Of a stretch of DNA of 64,000 nucleotides, positions 16,797-26,481 are shown one piece after another. The position numbers and the translations under genes were made by a program. The stretch lies in the NCBI RefSeq assembly GCF_002094305.1, contig NZ_LWTX01000001.1, forward strand, positions 930,001-994,000, given 5' to 3'. This stretch comes from Prescottella equi (GTDB lineage: Bacteria; Actinomycetota; Actinomycetes; Mycobacteriales; Mycobacteriaceae). Positions within the stretch are counted from its first letter, which is position 1, and every line of letters starts with the position of its first letter. The notes beneath the pieces are model-generated. The model saw nothing but the letters and a program-made list of their open reading frames with translations, was not told the DNA's origin and did no database searches.

Positions 16797-19175
16797 TCAG
16801 GGCCGGTCGAGCCGGACCAGCAGGGCGACGGGTAGCCGGCCGAAGACCTTCGCCAGCGGGATCGACCCGGTGTGGAGTTCCCCTGTTAGCCGGTCGAACC
16901 AGCTTCCGGTCGGAAGTGCGATGCTCGAACTGCCCCAACCGTTCTCGTGGATCAGCACGCTGTGCCGCGTCGCGAGTGCGATGACGTCCGAGGGAGCGCC
17001 CACGGGCCCGCGCGCGAACCCGAGTAGGTGGTCCCGGGCCGGACCGACCCCGAAGACCGGGCGGTAGTGTCCGCCCACGAAACTGTCGGGGCGTTCCCGC
17101 CGCAGTCGCAACGCAATGCGTGTCACGTGCAGCTTCGCGGTACCCGACGCGTCGATCGGCGGGGCCTCGACACCGGGGGTGTCCATCGATTTCAGGACGG
17201 CGCGTCGGACGGCGAAGTCCACGGGACGCCGGTTGTCGGGGTCGACCAGCGAGTCCTCCCACAGTTCGGTGCCCTGGTACACGTCCGGGATTCCCGGCCC
17301 GCACAGTTGCAGCAGCTTCTGGCCCAGCGCGTCCGACCAACCGTGCGGTGCCAGGTGCTGGGCGATCCGACCGATGCTCCGGCCCACCGGACCGTCGAGA
17401 ACCCGGTCGATCCACTCGTGCAGGGCGTCCTCGAACTTCGTGTCGATCGCGGTCCACGACGTGCGCACCCCTGCTTCCCGGGCGGCCTTCTCGGCGTAGG
17501 CGTGCAGACGCGGCCGCAGGTCCGCGCCGTCGGGGGACGGTCCGTCGACGGGCCACACCCCGAACATGTTCTGCCACATCATCAGTCCCAGGACGCCGTC
17601 CGGGCTGGGGGCCGACATCTCCCAGTCGGCGACGCAGCGGGCCCACAGTTCCGGCACCTGCGAGAGCACCCCGATGCGGGCACGGACGTCCTCCCCGCGT
17701 TTCGTGTCGTGAGTGGACAGGGCGGTCATCGTGCGCGGCCAGAAGCGTGCACGTTCGTGGGCACGCAGATGGAACTCGGCAGGAGAGCAGCCGACGACAC
17801 CCGGGTCGCCACCGACCTCGAGGAGCGACACGAGGCGAGCGGTCCGATAGAACAGGCAGTCCTCCACCGCCTTCGCGGTGACGGCACCGCACACCTGGTG
17901 GAATCGGATCCGGGACTCGGAGCCGTCGACGAGGGCGCTCGCGAGCGTCGTCAGGGCCGTCTGCCATTCCGGGTGCCGGTCGACGGTCTCGCCGATGATG
18001 CGCGGCACGATGCCGGCGAGCGGCGCGTAATCGGCGCGGTACACCGGCATGTGTGCGAGGACCTCCACCAGGGCGTCGCGTAGTTGCTCCGGATTGCAGA
18101 ACGTGGGTGAATCCCGCAGCACCGCCCGGGTCAGCCGGCGTACCTCGGGAGCGAGGTCGCCGCGAGCGACGCCGCGGCGCAATTCGGTTCCGTTCTCGTC
18201 CAACCAGGCACGGTCCCCGGCCGCGCCGGCACGGGCCGCCAACTCGGTGAGCGCCGCCGTCCCGGCCGGATCGAGGAACACGCCACCGTACTCGGTGAGG
18301 GCGTCGTAGCCGGTGGTGCCGTCGATCGGCAGAGTGGGATCGAGCGGTTCCCCTGCCGCGAGGATCTTCTCGGCCACCAGCCAACGATCGGGTCCGATGA
18401 GCCCGCGGAGGTTGCGCAGGTATCCGGCGGGATCGCTCAGCCCGTCGGGGTGGTCGACCCGGACACCGTCGACCATGTCGTCGCGTACCCACGACGCGAA
18501 CTGGTGGTGGGTGGTGTCGAACACCCGCGGATCCTCCTGCCGGAGCGCGGCCAGATCGTTGATCGCGAAGAAGCGCCGATAGCCGACCCGGCCGTCCCGC
18601 CACGGCACCAGCCGATACGGCTGTCGTGCGTGAATCTCCCGGGGGTCGCCGTCGTCGGTGCCGGGGGCGATCGGGAAGCGCTGCTCGCCCAGCGCCAGCA
18701 GGGGAGTGCCGCCCGTGCGATCGACCTGCAGGGCCAGCAGATCACGTTCGTCGGCGAGCACCGGCAGCGCGATCCGCCCGTCGGTGCCGTTGTCGTCCCG
18801 CCAGTCGATGTCGAAGAACCGGGCGAACGGGGAGCGGTGGCCGTTCGTCAGTACATCCCACCACCAGCGGTTGTGCTGCGGCCGGCCGATTCCGAGATGG
18901 TTGGGCACCAGGTCGACGACCAGTCCCATGCCGCGCTCGCTCAGTTCCGCGGACAGCGCGACCAGTGCGGGACGCCCGCCCAGTTCGGACGACACCGATG
19001 TGGGGTCGGCGACGTCGTAGCCGTGGGTGGATCCGGGCATCGCCGTCAGGATCGGCGAGAGGTAGACGTGCGAGACGCCGAGACGATCGAGATAGTCGGC
19101 CAGTCGGCGTGCGTCGTCGAGGGTGAAGGCGTCACCTCGCAGTTGCAGTCGGTACGTCGCGGTGATCGGTCTCAT
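16797..19175 (-). CDS. treY: Maltooligosyl trehalose synthase
   Basis: A GH13-family isomerase that turns the reducing-end alpha-1,4 bond of maltodextrin into alpha,alpha-1,1, giving the substrate of TreZ. 792 residues. It starts MRPITATYRLQLRGDAF, with LGVSHVYLSPI and PGSTHGYDV near 30-55, DLVPNHLGI, VRVDHPDGLSDP (nucleophile Asp), VAEKIL (Glu) and a conserved C-terminal YQGTELWEDSLVDPDNRRPVD. A longer frame begins at 19295, but the ATG at 19175 overlaps the treX stop as ATGA, so the genes are translationally coupled and this start is preferred. Confidence 0.96.
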   Translation of the reverse strand: MRPITATYRLQLRGDAFTLDDARRLADYLDRLGVSHVYLSPILTAMPGSTHGYDVADPTSVSSELGGRPALVALSAELSERGMGLVVDLVPNHLGIGRPQHNRWWWDVLTNGHRSPFARFFDIDWRDDNGTDGRIALPVLADERDLLALQVDRTGGTPLLALGEQRFPIAPGTDDGDPREIHARQPYRLVPWRDGRVGYRRFFAINDLAALRQEDPRVFDTTHHQFASWVRDDMVDGVRVDHPDGLSDPAGYLRNLRGLIGPDRWLVAEKILAAGEPLDPTLPIDGTTGYDALTEYGGVFLDPAGTAALTELAARAGAAGDRAWLDENGTELRRGVARGDLAPEVRRLTRAVLRDSPTFCNPEQLRDALVEVLAHMPVYRADYAPLAGIVPRIIGETVDRHPEWQTALTTLASALVDGSESRIRFHQVCGAVTAKAVEDCLFYRTARLVSLLEVGGDPGVVGCSPAEFHLRAHERARFWPRTMTALSTHDTKRGEDVRARIGVLSQVPELWARCVADWEMSAPSPDGVLGLMMWQNMFGVWPVDGPSPDGADLRPRLHAYAEKAAREAGVRTSWTAIDTKFEDALHEWIDRVLDGPVGRSIGRIAQHLAPHGWSDALGQKLLQLCGPGIPDVYQGTELWEDSLVDPDNRRPVDFAVRRAVLKSMDTPGVEAPPIDASGTAKLHVTRIALRLRRERPDSFVGGHYRPVFGVGPARDHLLGFARGPVGAPSDVIALATRHSVLIHENGWGSSSIALPTGSWFDRLTGELHTGSIPLAKVFGRLPVALLVRLDRP

Positions 19176-21289
19176 GACGGCCGGTCCCGCCGCAGCACCA
19201 GCAGGGATCGGGACGGCACGGTGAGCGTGTCTCCTGCGTGGGCAGCGAGATCCGTTGCCCCGGTGGGCGAGCAGGTGTCCAGCTCGCCGACCCACCGGCT
19301 CTCCTCGGGGCCCGACGGAACCGCGAACTCGACGTCGGCATCGTGCGCGTTGAAGAACAGCAGAAACGAGTCGTCGACCACGCGGCGCCCGCGGTGATCG
19401 GGTTCGGGTATCGCATCACCGCCCAGATACACCGCCAGGACCTTGCCGAATCCGCTGTCCCAGTCCTCGGTGGTCATCTCCCGGCCGGTCGGGGTGAGCC
19501 ACGCGATGTCGGGACGGTGTTCGTCGCGGACGGGGCGGCCGGCGAGGAAGCGCCGTCGGCGGAAGACCGGGTGCGCGGCCCGCAATGCCGACGCACGACG
19601 GGCGAAGGCCAACAGATCCGAGTGTGTTCGCGTCAGTGACCAGTCCATCCACGACAGCGGCGAATCCTGGCAGTAGACATTGTTGTTGCCGTTCTGGGTG
19701 CGGCCCATCTCGTCGCCGTGGGCAAGCATCGGGGTGCCCTGGCTGAGGAGCAGCGTGGCGAGGATGTTGCGCTGCTGCCGGCCCCGAAGGGCGAGGACAG
19801 TGGGGTCGTCGGTGGGCCCTTCGACGCCGCAGTTCCACGACCGGTTGTGGCTTTCACCGTCCCGGTTGTCCTCACCGTTGGCCTCGTTGTGCTTCTCCTC
19901 GTACGCCACGAGATCGGCGAGAGTGAAACCGTCGTGGGCGGTCACGAAGTTGATGCTCGCGCTGGGGCGACGCCCGGTGGCCTCGTACAGATCCGACGAC
20001 CCGGTCAGTCGGGACGCGAACTCCCCGAGGGTGGCCGGCTGTCCGCGCCAGAAGTCCCGGACGGTGTCGCGGTACTTGCCGTTCCACTCGGTCCACAACC
20101 CGGGGAAGTTCCCGACCTGGTAGCCGCCCTCGCCGACGTCCCAAGGCTCGGCGATCAGCTTCACCTGGCTCACCACAGGATCCTGCTGCACCAGATCGAA
20201 GAACGCGGAAAGCCGGTCCACGTCGTGCAATTCGCGGGCGAGGGTCGACGCCAGATCGAAACGGAAACCGTCGACGTGCATCTCTGTCACCCAGTAGCGC
20301 AGCGAGTCCATGATGAGTTGAAGGGTGTGCGGATGCCGGGCGTTGAGGCTGTTACCGGTGCCCGTGTAGTCCTTGTAGCGGGACGGATCGTCGTCGTCGA
20401 GTCGGTAGTACGCGGCGTTGTCGATGCCGCGGAAGACGAGGGTCGGGCCGCGGTGGTCGCCCTCGGCGGTGTGGTTGTAGACGACGTCGAGAATCACCTC
20501 GATACCGGCGTCGTGGAACGCGCGCACCATCGCCTTGAACTCGGTGACCACGCCGCTCGGCTCGGTGGCCGACGAGTATTCGGCATGGGGCGCCAGGAAT
20601 CCGTAGCTGTTGTAGCCCCAGTAGTTTCGCAACCCCTGATCGAGCAGGATCTGGTCGTGCATGAACTGGTGTACCGGCATCAGCTCGATCGCCGTGACCC
20701 CGAGCGCACGGAGGTGATCGATCACCACCGGGTGCGCGAGCCCGGCATAGGTGCCGCGCAGCTGGGCCGGAATCTCCGGATGGGTCGCGGTCATGCCCTT
20801 GACGTGAGCCTCGTAGATGAGGGTCTCGTGGTACGGCGTGCGCGGCGGCCGGTCCGCGCCCCAGTCGAAGAACGGGTTGATCACGACAGTCGTCATCGTG
20901 TGGCCGAGCGTGTCCTCGCCGAACGCGTGCAGTGACGGGTCGCCGTCGAACACGCCGTCGAAGGCCTTGCCGTAGGGATCGAGCAGGAACTTGGATGGAT
21001 CGCACCGCAGCCCGGCCTCCGGGTCGAAAGGCCCGTGGACCCGGAACCCGTACCGCTGCCCAGGTCCTACGGACGGCAGGTACACGTGCCACACGTGGCC
21101 GTCGACCTCGTCGAGCCGGACGCGGGTCTCGGTGCCGTCGCTCGCGACCAGGCACAGGTCCACCGCCTCGGCGACCTCGGAGAACAGTGAGAAGTTGGTC
21201 CCGCCCCCGTCGTAGGTGGCGCCGAGCGGATACGCGGCTCCCGGCCACGTCTCGATCGGCGGCGCTACGCCGGGCCCGCTGCGCTCCAT
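19172..21289 (-). CDS. treX: Glycogen debranching enzyme
   Basis: An isoamylase-type GH13 enzyme (GlgX/TreX) that cuts alpha-1,6 branches of glycogen to supply linear maltodextrin to TreY. 705 residues. It has an N-terminal CBM48 (YPLGATYDGGGTNFSLFSE), then DVVYNHTAEGDHRGPT, the nucleophile in GFRFDLAS, the acid in LIAEPWDVG and FVTAHDGFTL, and a C-terminal beta domain. It is the first gene of the trehalose group, overlapping treY by 4 nt. The 143-bp gap upstream is shared with a divergent small secreted-protein gene and should hold both promoters. Confidence 0.95.
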   Translation of the reverse strand: MERSGPGVAPPIETWPGAAYPLGATYDGGGTNFSLFSEVAEAVDLCLVASDGTETRVRLDEVDGHVWHVYLPSVGPGQRYGFRVHGPFDPEAGLRCDPSKFLLDPYGKAFDGVFDGDPSLHAFGEDTLGHTMTTVVINPFFDWGADRPPRTPYHETLIYEAHVKGMTATHPEIPAQLRGTYAGLAHPVVIDHLRALGVTAIELMPVHQFMHDQILLDQGLRNYWGYNSYGFLAPHAEYSSATEPSGVVTEFKAMVRAFHDAGIEVILDVVYNHTAEGDHRGPTLVFRGIDNAAYYRLDDDDPSRYKDYTGTGNSLNARHPHTLQLIMDSLRYWVTEMHVDGFRFDLASTLARELHDVDRLSAFFDLVQQDPVVSQVKLIAEPWDVGEGGYQVGNFPGLWTEWNGKYRDTVRDFWRGQPATLGEFASRLTGSSDLYEATGRRPSASINFVTAHDGFTLADLVAYEEKHNEANGEDNRDGESHNRSWNCGVEGPTDDPTVLALRGRQQRNILATLLLSQGTPMLAHGDEMGRTQNGNNNVYCQDSPLSWMDWSLTRTHSDLLAFARRASALRAAHPVFRRRRFLAGRPVRDEHRPDIAWLTPTGREMTTEDWDSGFGKVLAVYLGGDAIPEPDHRGRRVVDDSFLLFFNAHDADVEFAVPSGPEESRWVGELDTCSPTGATDLAAHAGDTLTVPSRSLLVLRRDRPS

Positions 21290-21432
21290 GCTGCTGAACC
21301 CTAGCTGTAAGCCGACCGGTGCACCCGGATTGTGACAAGGGTTCGTTCGCAGGTTCGTTCACCCTGTCGCTGGTGAGTGGTTCGGTCTAGCGTGGAGACG
21401 AAGTCGCACTTCCAGTGGAGGGGTGAGGTCCT

Positions 21433-21741
21433 GTGTTCTCCCATTCTCGTGCAGCTTCTCGGGCAGCCGGGTCGGCCATCGCGGTGATCTGCTCCGCCGT
21501 CGTCGGATCCGGCGCACTCGTACTCGGCGCCGGCACCGCCGCGGCGCAGGAGACGCCGCCGGGACCTGCGATCCTGGGCGTCGAACTCGACGAGGAGGAC
21601 GGTCGCCCCACGGTGGAGATCGACTACGTGAATCTGCAGGGCGAGCGGCGCGAGATCGACGTGGATCTGCAGACCGGCCTGATCACCGAGGACGAGCCGG
21701 ACGACGAGGCGACGGCGCCGGCCTCGACATTGCCGGGCTGA
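21433..21741 (+). CDS. Small secreted protein, PepSY-like
   Basis: A 102-residue exported protein starting at GTG, with GGGGTGAGG just upstream. A signal peptide (1-38) has a hydrophobic core and an AAA-Q cleavage region. The mature part is short and acidic and reads like one PepSY repeat: a strand (ILGVELDEEDGRPTVEIDYV) then EREIDVD-type residues and TGLI. It is followed by an acidic, low-complexity tail. PepSY domains are often linked to protease inhibition or envelope signalling. The function here is unknown. It is divergent from treX. Confidence 0.6.
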   Translation: MFSHSRAASRAAGSAIAVICSAVVGSGALVLGAGTAAAQETPPGPAILGVELDEEDGRPTVEIDYVNLQGERREIDVDLQTGLITEDEPDDEATAPASTLPG

Positions 21742-21917
21742 CGACTCGCGTATCCCTTGGACCGCGTGTCGATCGCGGGGGTTAACGCCGCACGGTGGCC
21801 GCTCTACACTGAGGATCCGGCGACCCGGCGCTTCGGCTGTGTCGTTTGAACGGTTTGTCCCGCAACCTGTTCCGCGACGAAGGGGCGACCGGAGTCGTTC
21901 TCCGGAGGTGCTTTTCC

Positions 21918-23594
21918 GTGACCGCGTCGAATCCGATGGACGGAGGCGACACCGCCTGGGTGCTGGTGTGCGCCGCACTGGTGTTGTTCATGGTTCCCGG
22001 ACTGGCATTCTTCTACGCCGGAATGGTCAAGAGCTGCAACACATTGGTGATGATCCAGCAGAACTTCGTCGCGCTCGGCGTGGTGACGGTGGTGTGGATC
22101 CTGATCGGCCACAGCATCGCGTTCGGCGAGGACACCGGTGCCGGATTGTTCGGCGATCTGAAGCTGTTCGCCCTGCAGAATCTGGACGAAGCGCCGCGCC
22201 CGGCACTTCATGTCGTCGTCCCGGGCATCGCGATCCCGACCCTGGCCTTCGTCGCCTATCAAATGATGTTCGCGGTAATCACTCCCGCGCTGATCACCGG
22301 CGCGACGGCGGATCGGCTGAAGATCGCGGGCTGGGTGGTGATCCTCGCCGTGTGGCCTGTCGTCGTGTACGCGCCGATCGCGCATTGGCTGTTCGACCCC
22401 GAGGGATGGCTCGCGGTCCGGGGAGCGCAGGACTGGGCGGGCGGCATGGTGGTCCACGCGTCGGCGGGGGCGGCCGCACTGGCGATCCTCCTGTTCCTCG
22501 GCCGGCGGACCGGTTGGCCCGGCACCGAGACCGTTCCGCACTCGGTGCCGCTCACGATGATCGGTGCCGGAATTCTGTGGTTCGGCTGGTTCGGATTCAA
22601 TGCGGGAGATGGCCTGCAGGCAAACGGAATTGCCGCGCAGGCCCTGATCAACACCCATGTCGCGGCGGCAGCGGGGATGGTGATCTGGTCGATAGCGGAA
22701 CGCTTCCGGCAGGGGCGGTCGACCGTGGTGGGTGCGGCGACCGGGGCGGTGGCCGGGCTTGCCACGATCACACCGTGCGCCGGATACGTCGACACTGCGT
22801 CGGCGCTGCTGATCGGGGCGGTCGCCGGGCTCGTGTGCCAGGTGGCGCTACGGCTGAAAGTGCTGTTCCGTTTCGACGACGCGTTGGATGTGATCGCCGT
22901 CCACTTCGTCGGTGGTGTACTCGGTTCCCTCCTGTTGGGCCTGTTCGGGAAGAAGGCGATCAATGGGATCGGAGCGGACGGGTTGTTCTTCGGTGGGGGC
23001 TTCTCGTTGCTGGGGAATCAGGCTCTCGCTGTCGTCGCGGTGGTCGCGTTCTCTTTCGTCGTCACACTCGTGATCGCGTTCGCGGCAGACCGAACCGTGG
23101 GCCTGCGCCTGCCCGCCGACGAGGAGTTCGGCTCGGACCGCCGCCGTCAGGGCATGGACGCGTACCGGTTCGCCCCGTCGTTCGTTGCCGGGGCCGGGCT
23201 GGCGTCGGGTGCTGTCGACGAGCCGCCGTTGACGGCGACGCGGATCGCCGCAGCGCCGTCGAGCGTCCAGTACCGCCTCGTCACGGTGCTCGTGCGGGCC
23301 ATCGACGCAGGAGCGCTCGAGAGCGCGCTGCGGGAGGCCGGAGCCCGGTCGATCGTCGTGACGGAAGTTCACGCCCCCTCCACCCATCGCGACACGGTGG
23401 TGATGCGCGACCAGCGCAGTGAACTCGCGCTCGCGCAGCGACTGAAGGTGGAGGTGCTGGTCCGGGACACCGACGTCGAGCGTGTGCTGGACGCACTGGA
23501 TTCCGCCACCATCGGAGGCCATGAGGGGTACGTGCAGCAGGCCGCGGAACCGCTCTCGCCACAAGCCCGTACGGACGAGGACCCCGTCAGCTGA
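21918..23594 (+). CDS. amt: Ammonium transporter with fused PII-like domain
   Basis: A 558-residue membrane protein of the Amt/Rh family that moves ammonium into the cell. GGAGG at 21904-21908 with 9-nt spacing supports GTG 21918 over the ATG at 21846. Family marks are DTAWVLVCAALVLFMVPGLAFFYAGMV, GWVVILAVWPVVVYAPIAHW, GGMVVHASAG and GWFGFNAGD. After the last helix and a linker, residues about 450-548 form a PII-like fold: YRLVTVLVRAID...ALREAGARSIVVTEV...KVEVLVRDTDVERVLDAL...IGGHEGYV. Normally PII is a separate protein. The T-loop is shortened and lacks the modifiable Tyr of PII. The gene converges on the ClC-like gene with an 8-bp overlap. Confidence 0.9.
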   Translation: MTASNPMDGGDTAWVLVCAALVLFMVPGLAFFYAGMVKSCNTLVMIQQNFVALGVVTVVWILIGHSIAFGEDTGAGLFGDLKLFALQNLDEAPRPALHVVVPGIAIPTLAFVAYQMMFAVITPALITGATADRLKIAGWVVILAVWPVVVYAPIAHWLFDPEGWLAVRGAQDWAGGMVVHASAGAAALAILLFLGRRTGWPGTETVPHSVPLTMIGAGILWFGWFGFNAGDGLQANGIAAQALINTHVAAAAGMVIWSIAERFRQGRSTVVGAATGAVAGLATITPCAGYVDTASALLIGAVAGLVCQVALRLKVLFRFDDALDVIAVHFVGGVLGSLLLGLFGKKAINGIGADGLFFGGGFSLLGNQALAVVAVVAFSFVVTLVIAFAADRTVGLRLPADEEFGSDRRRQGMDAYRFAPSFVAGAGLASGAVDEPPLTATRIAAAPSSVQYRLVTVLVRAIDAGALESALREAGARSIVVTEVHAPSTHRDTVVMRDQRSELALAQRLKVEVLVRDTDVERVLDALDSATIGGHEGYVQQAAEPLSPQARTDEDPVS

Positions 23595-24852
23595 CGTGCT
23601 TCTCGAGCGGTACGGTGTTGGGGCCCACGACCAGCTGGCCGCGGTGCACCACCAGCAGCCAGACCGGTAGCACCGCGATGCACAACACCGGAATCACCCC
23701 GAACGACGCCACCATCGTCGCACCGATGAACAGGCCCAGCCAGCAACTGCGCACCGCCACCACGAGCGCGCCGAGGACCGCACACGAGATCGACAGTGCG
23801 AGCGGGACGGTGTCGAACATGGCATGCACCAGCAATCCGACGTTCAAGCCCACGAATACGGACGCGAACGTCCGGCCGCCGCGGAAGCCGCAGCTGGACG
23901 CGACGAGCAGCGCCACGAGGTTGATCAGCGCGTAGAGCGCGAGGCGGCCCACCGACTCGTCGGCAGCGCTCGCGGTGACCCGCCCCATGTTCTCGGCATC
24001 CTTGAAGAGTGTTGCGGGTCCGCCCACAGCGCCGAGCGCGCCGAGAACCGCACCGCCGAGCCCGATCGCGAGAACCGGGTTCGGCAGCGCGTGGAACAGC
24101 GCATGCATCCGGTGGAAGGCGGGGACGCCCATCAGGAAGAAGGCGGCGGTACCGACTGCGATGAGCGTGCCGATCAGGATGTGCCCGATGGTGGGTGCGC
24201 GGTATGCGGGGACGTCGACGACGAGCATCGGGCGATCGAGGAGGAACATCGTCGCGGTGCCCGCGCCGGCCGCGACGAGAGGCGCGAACATGTTCTCCCA
24301 CAGCTCGCCTTTCGGGCGGCGGCCGGCCAGTTCGACGAACGCCAACGGCCCTGCCAGTGGGGTGCCGAACAGCACACCGATCGTCGCGGACGTCGTCAGC
24401 CACACGACGCGTTTGGTCGGCATCGTCGGCCACAGCCGCCCGAGGATCCAGGCAGCGACCGCGACGTTGATCGCGATGAGCGGATTCTCCGGACCCAGAC
24501 TCACCCCGGCGCCCAGCGCGAGCGCCACGACGAGCGCCAGCGACGGTAGCGACCTGAGCGGAATCGGCGGTCCTACCAGCCCCGCGGTGGCGGGGTCGGG
24601 TCCACCGTGCCCGGGCAGTTTCCACACCAGCACACCCACCAGCAGTCCGATTCCGGTGAGTACCGCGAAGATCCACCATCGGGCGTAACCGTCGAACCCG
24701 ATCAGATCGGGAATCCACCTGTAGAGCAGGTCGGTGACCCGGTCGGTGACGAGCACCATCGCGATCGGGATGACCGCGGCCGCGACACCCACGAGGACGG
24801 AGGGGACGGCCTCACGCGCGATCGTCCGGGTGCTCGGGAACACGACGTCCAA
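23587..24852 (-). CDS. ClC-family ion channel/transporter, YfeO-like
   Basis: A 421-residue membrane protein resembling the ClC chloride-channel superfamily, nearest to the E. coli YfeO type by length and by the selectivity-filter segment LGAGVSLGPENPLIAIN (about 130-146). Other ClC-like segments are GTPLAGPLAFVELA and SCGFRGGRTFASVFVG. It starts at an uncommon TTG (24852), supported by GGAGG 5 nt upstream; a GTG three codons further in is the alternative. Ion selectivity cannot be read from the sequence. It is convergent with amt. Confidence 0.8.
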   Translation of the reverse strand: MDVVFPSTRTIAREAVPSVLVGVAAAVIPIAMVLVTDRVTDLLYRWIPDLIGFDGYARWWIFAVLTGIGLLVGVLVWKLPGHGGPDPATAGLVGPPIPLRSLPSLALVVALALGAGVSLGPENPLIAINVAVAAWILGRLWPTMPTKRVVWLTTSATIGVLFGTPLAGPLAFVELAGRRPKGELWENMFAPLVAAGAGTATMFLLDRPMLVVDVPAYRAPTIGHILIGTLIAVGTAAFFLMGVPAFHRMHALFHALPNPVLAIGLGGAVLGALGAVGGPATLFKDAENMGRVTASAADESVGRLALYALINLVALLVASSCGFRGGRTFASVFVGLNVGLLVHAMFDTVPLALSISCAVLGALVVAVRSCWLGLFIGATMVASFGVIPVLCIAVLPVWLLVVHRGQLVVGPNTVPLEKHVS

Positions 24853-24898
24853 CGGTGCCTCCGGTGCTTCCCTGCTCGACGGGTCGGAGCGCTAGTCC

Positions 24899-25294
24899 CT
24901 ACACGCTACGACGCCGAGGCTGCCGGAGGTTCTCCCGGAGCAGATATCCGAGCACGACGAGCGTCGGAACACTCCAGATCCAGTATCCCCAGCCGAACAT
25001 CATGAGTGCCACGTGGAAGACGATCGCGCCGATCAGTCCGAGCCTGGTCCACCGACCGCCCGCGAGGGTCAGCACGCCGATCGCCAGCTCTCCGGCCGCG
25101 ACTACCAGACCCCACCCGGCAGGGTGGGCCATGAAGACGTCTCGCCACGCAGTCCGGACGAGAGGCAGATACGTCCGATCGGCGAACGGTCGGTACAACT
25201 CGGGGTCTGCCGCGACGATGCCGACGTGGATGCCGGCGGTGAATACGAAGAGACCGCCGACGAGCCTGCGGAGCACATCCGCAGCACGGCTCAC
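24899..25294 (-). CDS. DoxX-like small membrane protein
   Basis: A 131-residue protein with four predicted helices, no charged pore motifs and a basic C-terminal tail (RQPRRRS). The helix layout and the stretch HPAGWGLVVAAGELAIGVLTLAGG resemble the DoxX/DUF6653-like group. It starts at a GTG overlapping the TGA of the alcohol dehydrogenase gene (GTGA), so the two are co-translated. The role is unknown; pairing with a dehydrogenase hints at a redox or membrane quinone connection. Confidence 0.55.
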   Translation of the reverse strand: MSRAADVLRRLVGGLFVFTAGIHVGIVAADPELYRPFADRTYLPLVRTAWRDVFMAHPAGWGLVVAAGELAIGVLTLAGGRWTRLGLIGAIVFHVALMMFGWGYWIWSVPTLVVLGYLLRENLRQPRRRSV

Positions 25295-26331
25295 GGCACG
25301 ACGACAGCCCGACCGCGCAACGTTCCTGCCGCGAGTCGGCGGTACGCCTCGACGCCGTCGTCGAGCGCGAACCGCTCGACCGCGATGTCCAGGACACCCT
25401 GGTGCGCGAGGTCGATCAACTCGATGAGCTCGCTGCGTGAACCCCAGTACGGAGACGCGACATTCGTCTCGTACGCACCGGTGAAGAAGCCGACCCGGGC
25501 CGCGGACTTCCCGTCGCCGAGCCCGACGATCGTGACGTCGGACCCGACTCCGGCCACTGCGGTCGCGACGTCGAGCGTCGGCTGCACACCCACGAAATCG
25601 AGGACCAGCGCGGCACCGGCCGAACCCGTGATCTTCCGGACGTTCGCAGCGGCGTCGGCGTTCGACAACACGGTCTCGTGCGCGCCGACCTCGCGGGCGA
25701 ACGCAAGCTTCTCGTCGTTGACGTCGAGGGCGATGATGCGTGCAGGGGACAGGTGGCGGAGCAGCTGGATGCCGACGTGTCCGAGACCGCCGGTGCCGAT
25801 CACGACTGCGTACGAACCGGCGCGGAGCTTGCCGAGCGACCGTTTGATCGCGTGGTACGGGGTGAGCCCGGCGTCGGTCAGCGGCACCGTCGTGACGGGG
25901 TCGAGGTCACCGATCGGGACCAGGTGACGCGGCGAGTCGACGATCATGTACTCGGCGATCGCGCCCGGCGCGCCCAAGCCGGGTGGGGCGATGCCGAGTT
26001 CCCTTGCGCGGGAGCAGTAGTTCTCGAGCCCCTGCGCGCAGTGCCAGCAACGTCCGCAACCCCACGGCCCGTACACGACGACGTTCGTGCCGATGTCGAG
26101 GTCGGTGACGCCTGCGCCGACGGCGGCCACCCGGCCGGCGCCCTCGTGACCGAGTGTCATCGGCAGTTCGTAGCCGAACTGCTCGGCGGGCAGGCTCATG
26201 ATGAATTCGTCCGAGTGGCACACGCCCGCAGCGGTGATCTCGAGCAGCACTTCACCGGCTTTCGGCTCGGGCGTCGGGATGTCGACGAGTTCGGGCTCCG
26301 CCCCGATACGGGTGTACTGGATCGCCTTCAC
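25291..26331 (-). CDS. Zinc-dependent alcohol dehydrogenase, ADH-A type
   Basis: A 346-residue medium-chain dehydrogenase interconverting secondary alcohols and ketones with NAD(H). Catalytic zinc ligands are Cys38, His62 (GHEGAG) and Asp153. The structural zinc site is Cys92, Cys95, Cys98 and Cys106 in GPWGCGRCWHC...NYC. The nucleotide motif is GTGGLG (179-184). The text closely follows the solvent-tolerant ADH-A of Rhodococcus ruber (MKAxQYTxIGxEPxxVDxPTP, ELGIxPPGLGxPG, DSxRHLVPIGDLDP, LTDAGLTPYHAI). A longer frame exists, but GAAGGAG at 26338-26344 fixes the GTG at 26331. Its leader holds four copies of a 17-bp repeat. The DoxX-like gene follows with an overlap. Confidence 0.93.
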   Translation of the reverse strand: MKAIQYTRIGAEPELVDIPTPEPKAGEVLLEITAAGVCHSDEFIMSLPAEQFGYELPMTLGHEGAGRVAAVGAGVTDLDIGTNVVVYGPWGCGRCWHCAQGLENYCSRARELGIAPPGLGAPGAIAEYMIVDSPRHLVPIGDLDPVTTVPLTDAGLTPYHAIKRSLGKLRAGSYAVVIGTGGLGHVGIQLLRHLSPARIIALDVNDEKLAFAREVGAHETVLSNADAAANVRKITGSAGAALVLDFVGVQPTLDVATAVAGVGSDVTIVGLGDGKSAARVGFFTGAYETNVASPYWGSRSELIELIDLAHQGVLDIAVERFALDDGVEAYRRLAAGTLRGRAVVVP

Positions 26332-26341
26332 AATGCACTCC

Positions 26342-26409
26342 TTCGATGGGCTCTCGCGTTCGATGGGCTCTCGCGTTCGATGGGCTCTCGCGTTCGATGG
26401 GCACTCGCG
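26342..26409 (-). repeat. Four tandem copies of a 17-bp unit in the ADH leader
   Basis: Unit TTCGATGGGCTCTCGCG (plus strand) at 26342-26358, 26359-26375 and 26376-26392, with a fourth copy at 26393-26409 that differs by one base. The first copy overlaps the ADH ribosome site, so copy number would change the leader without altering the protein. Confidence 0.95.
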
Positions 26410-26481
26410 GTCGAGGACGTGTCGCGTCTCGAGCATCGCACGGATCCGCCGACTCGGGGGACAGGCCCCGTCCCCGGGCGT

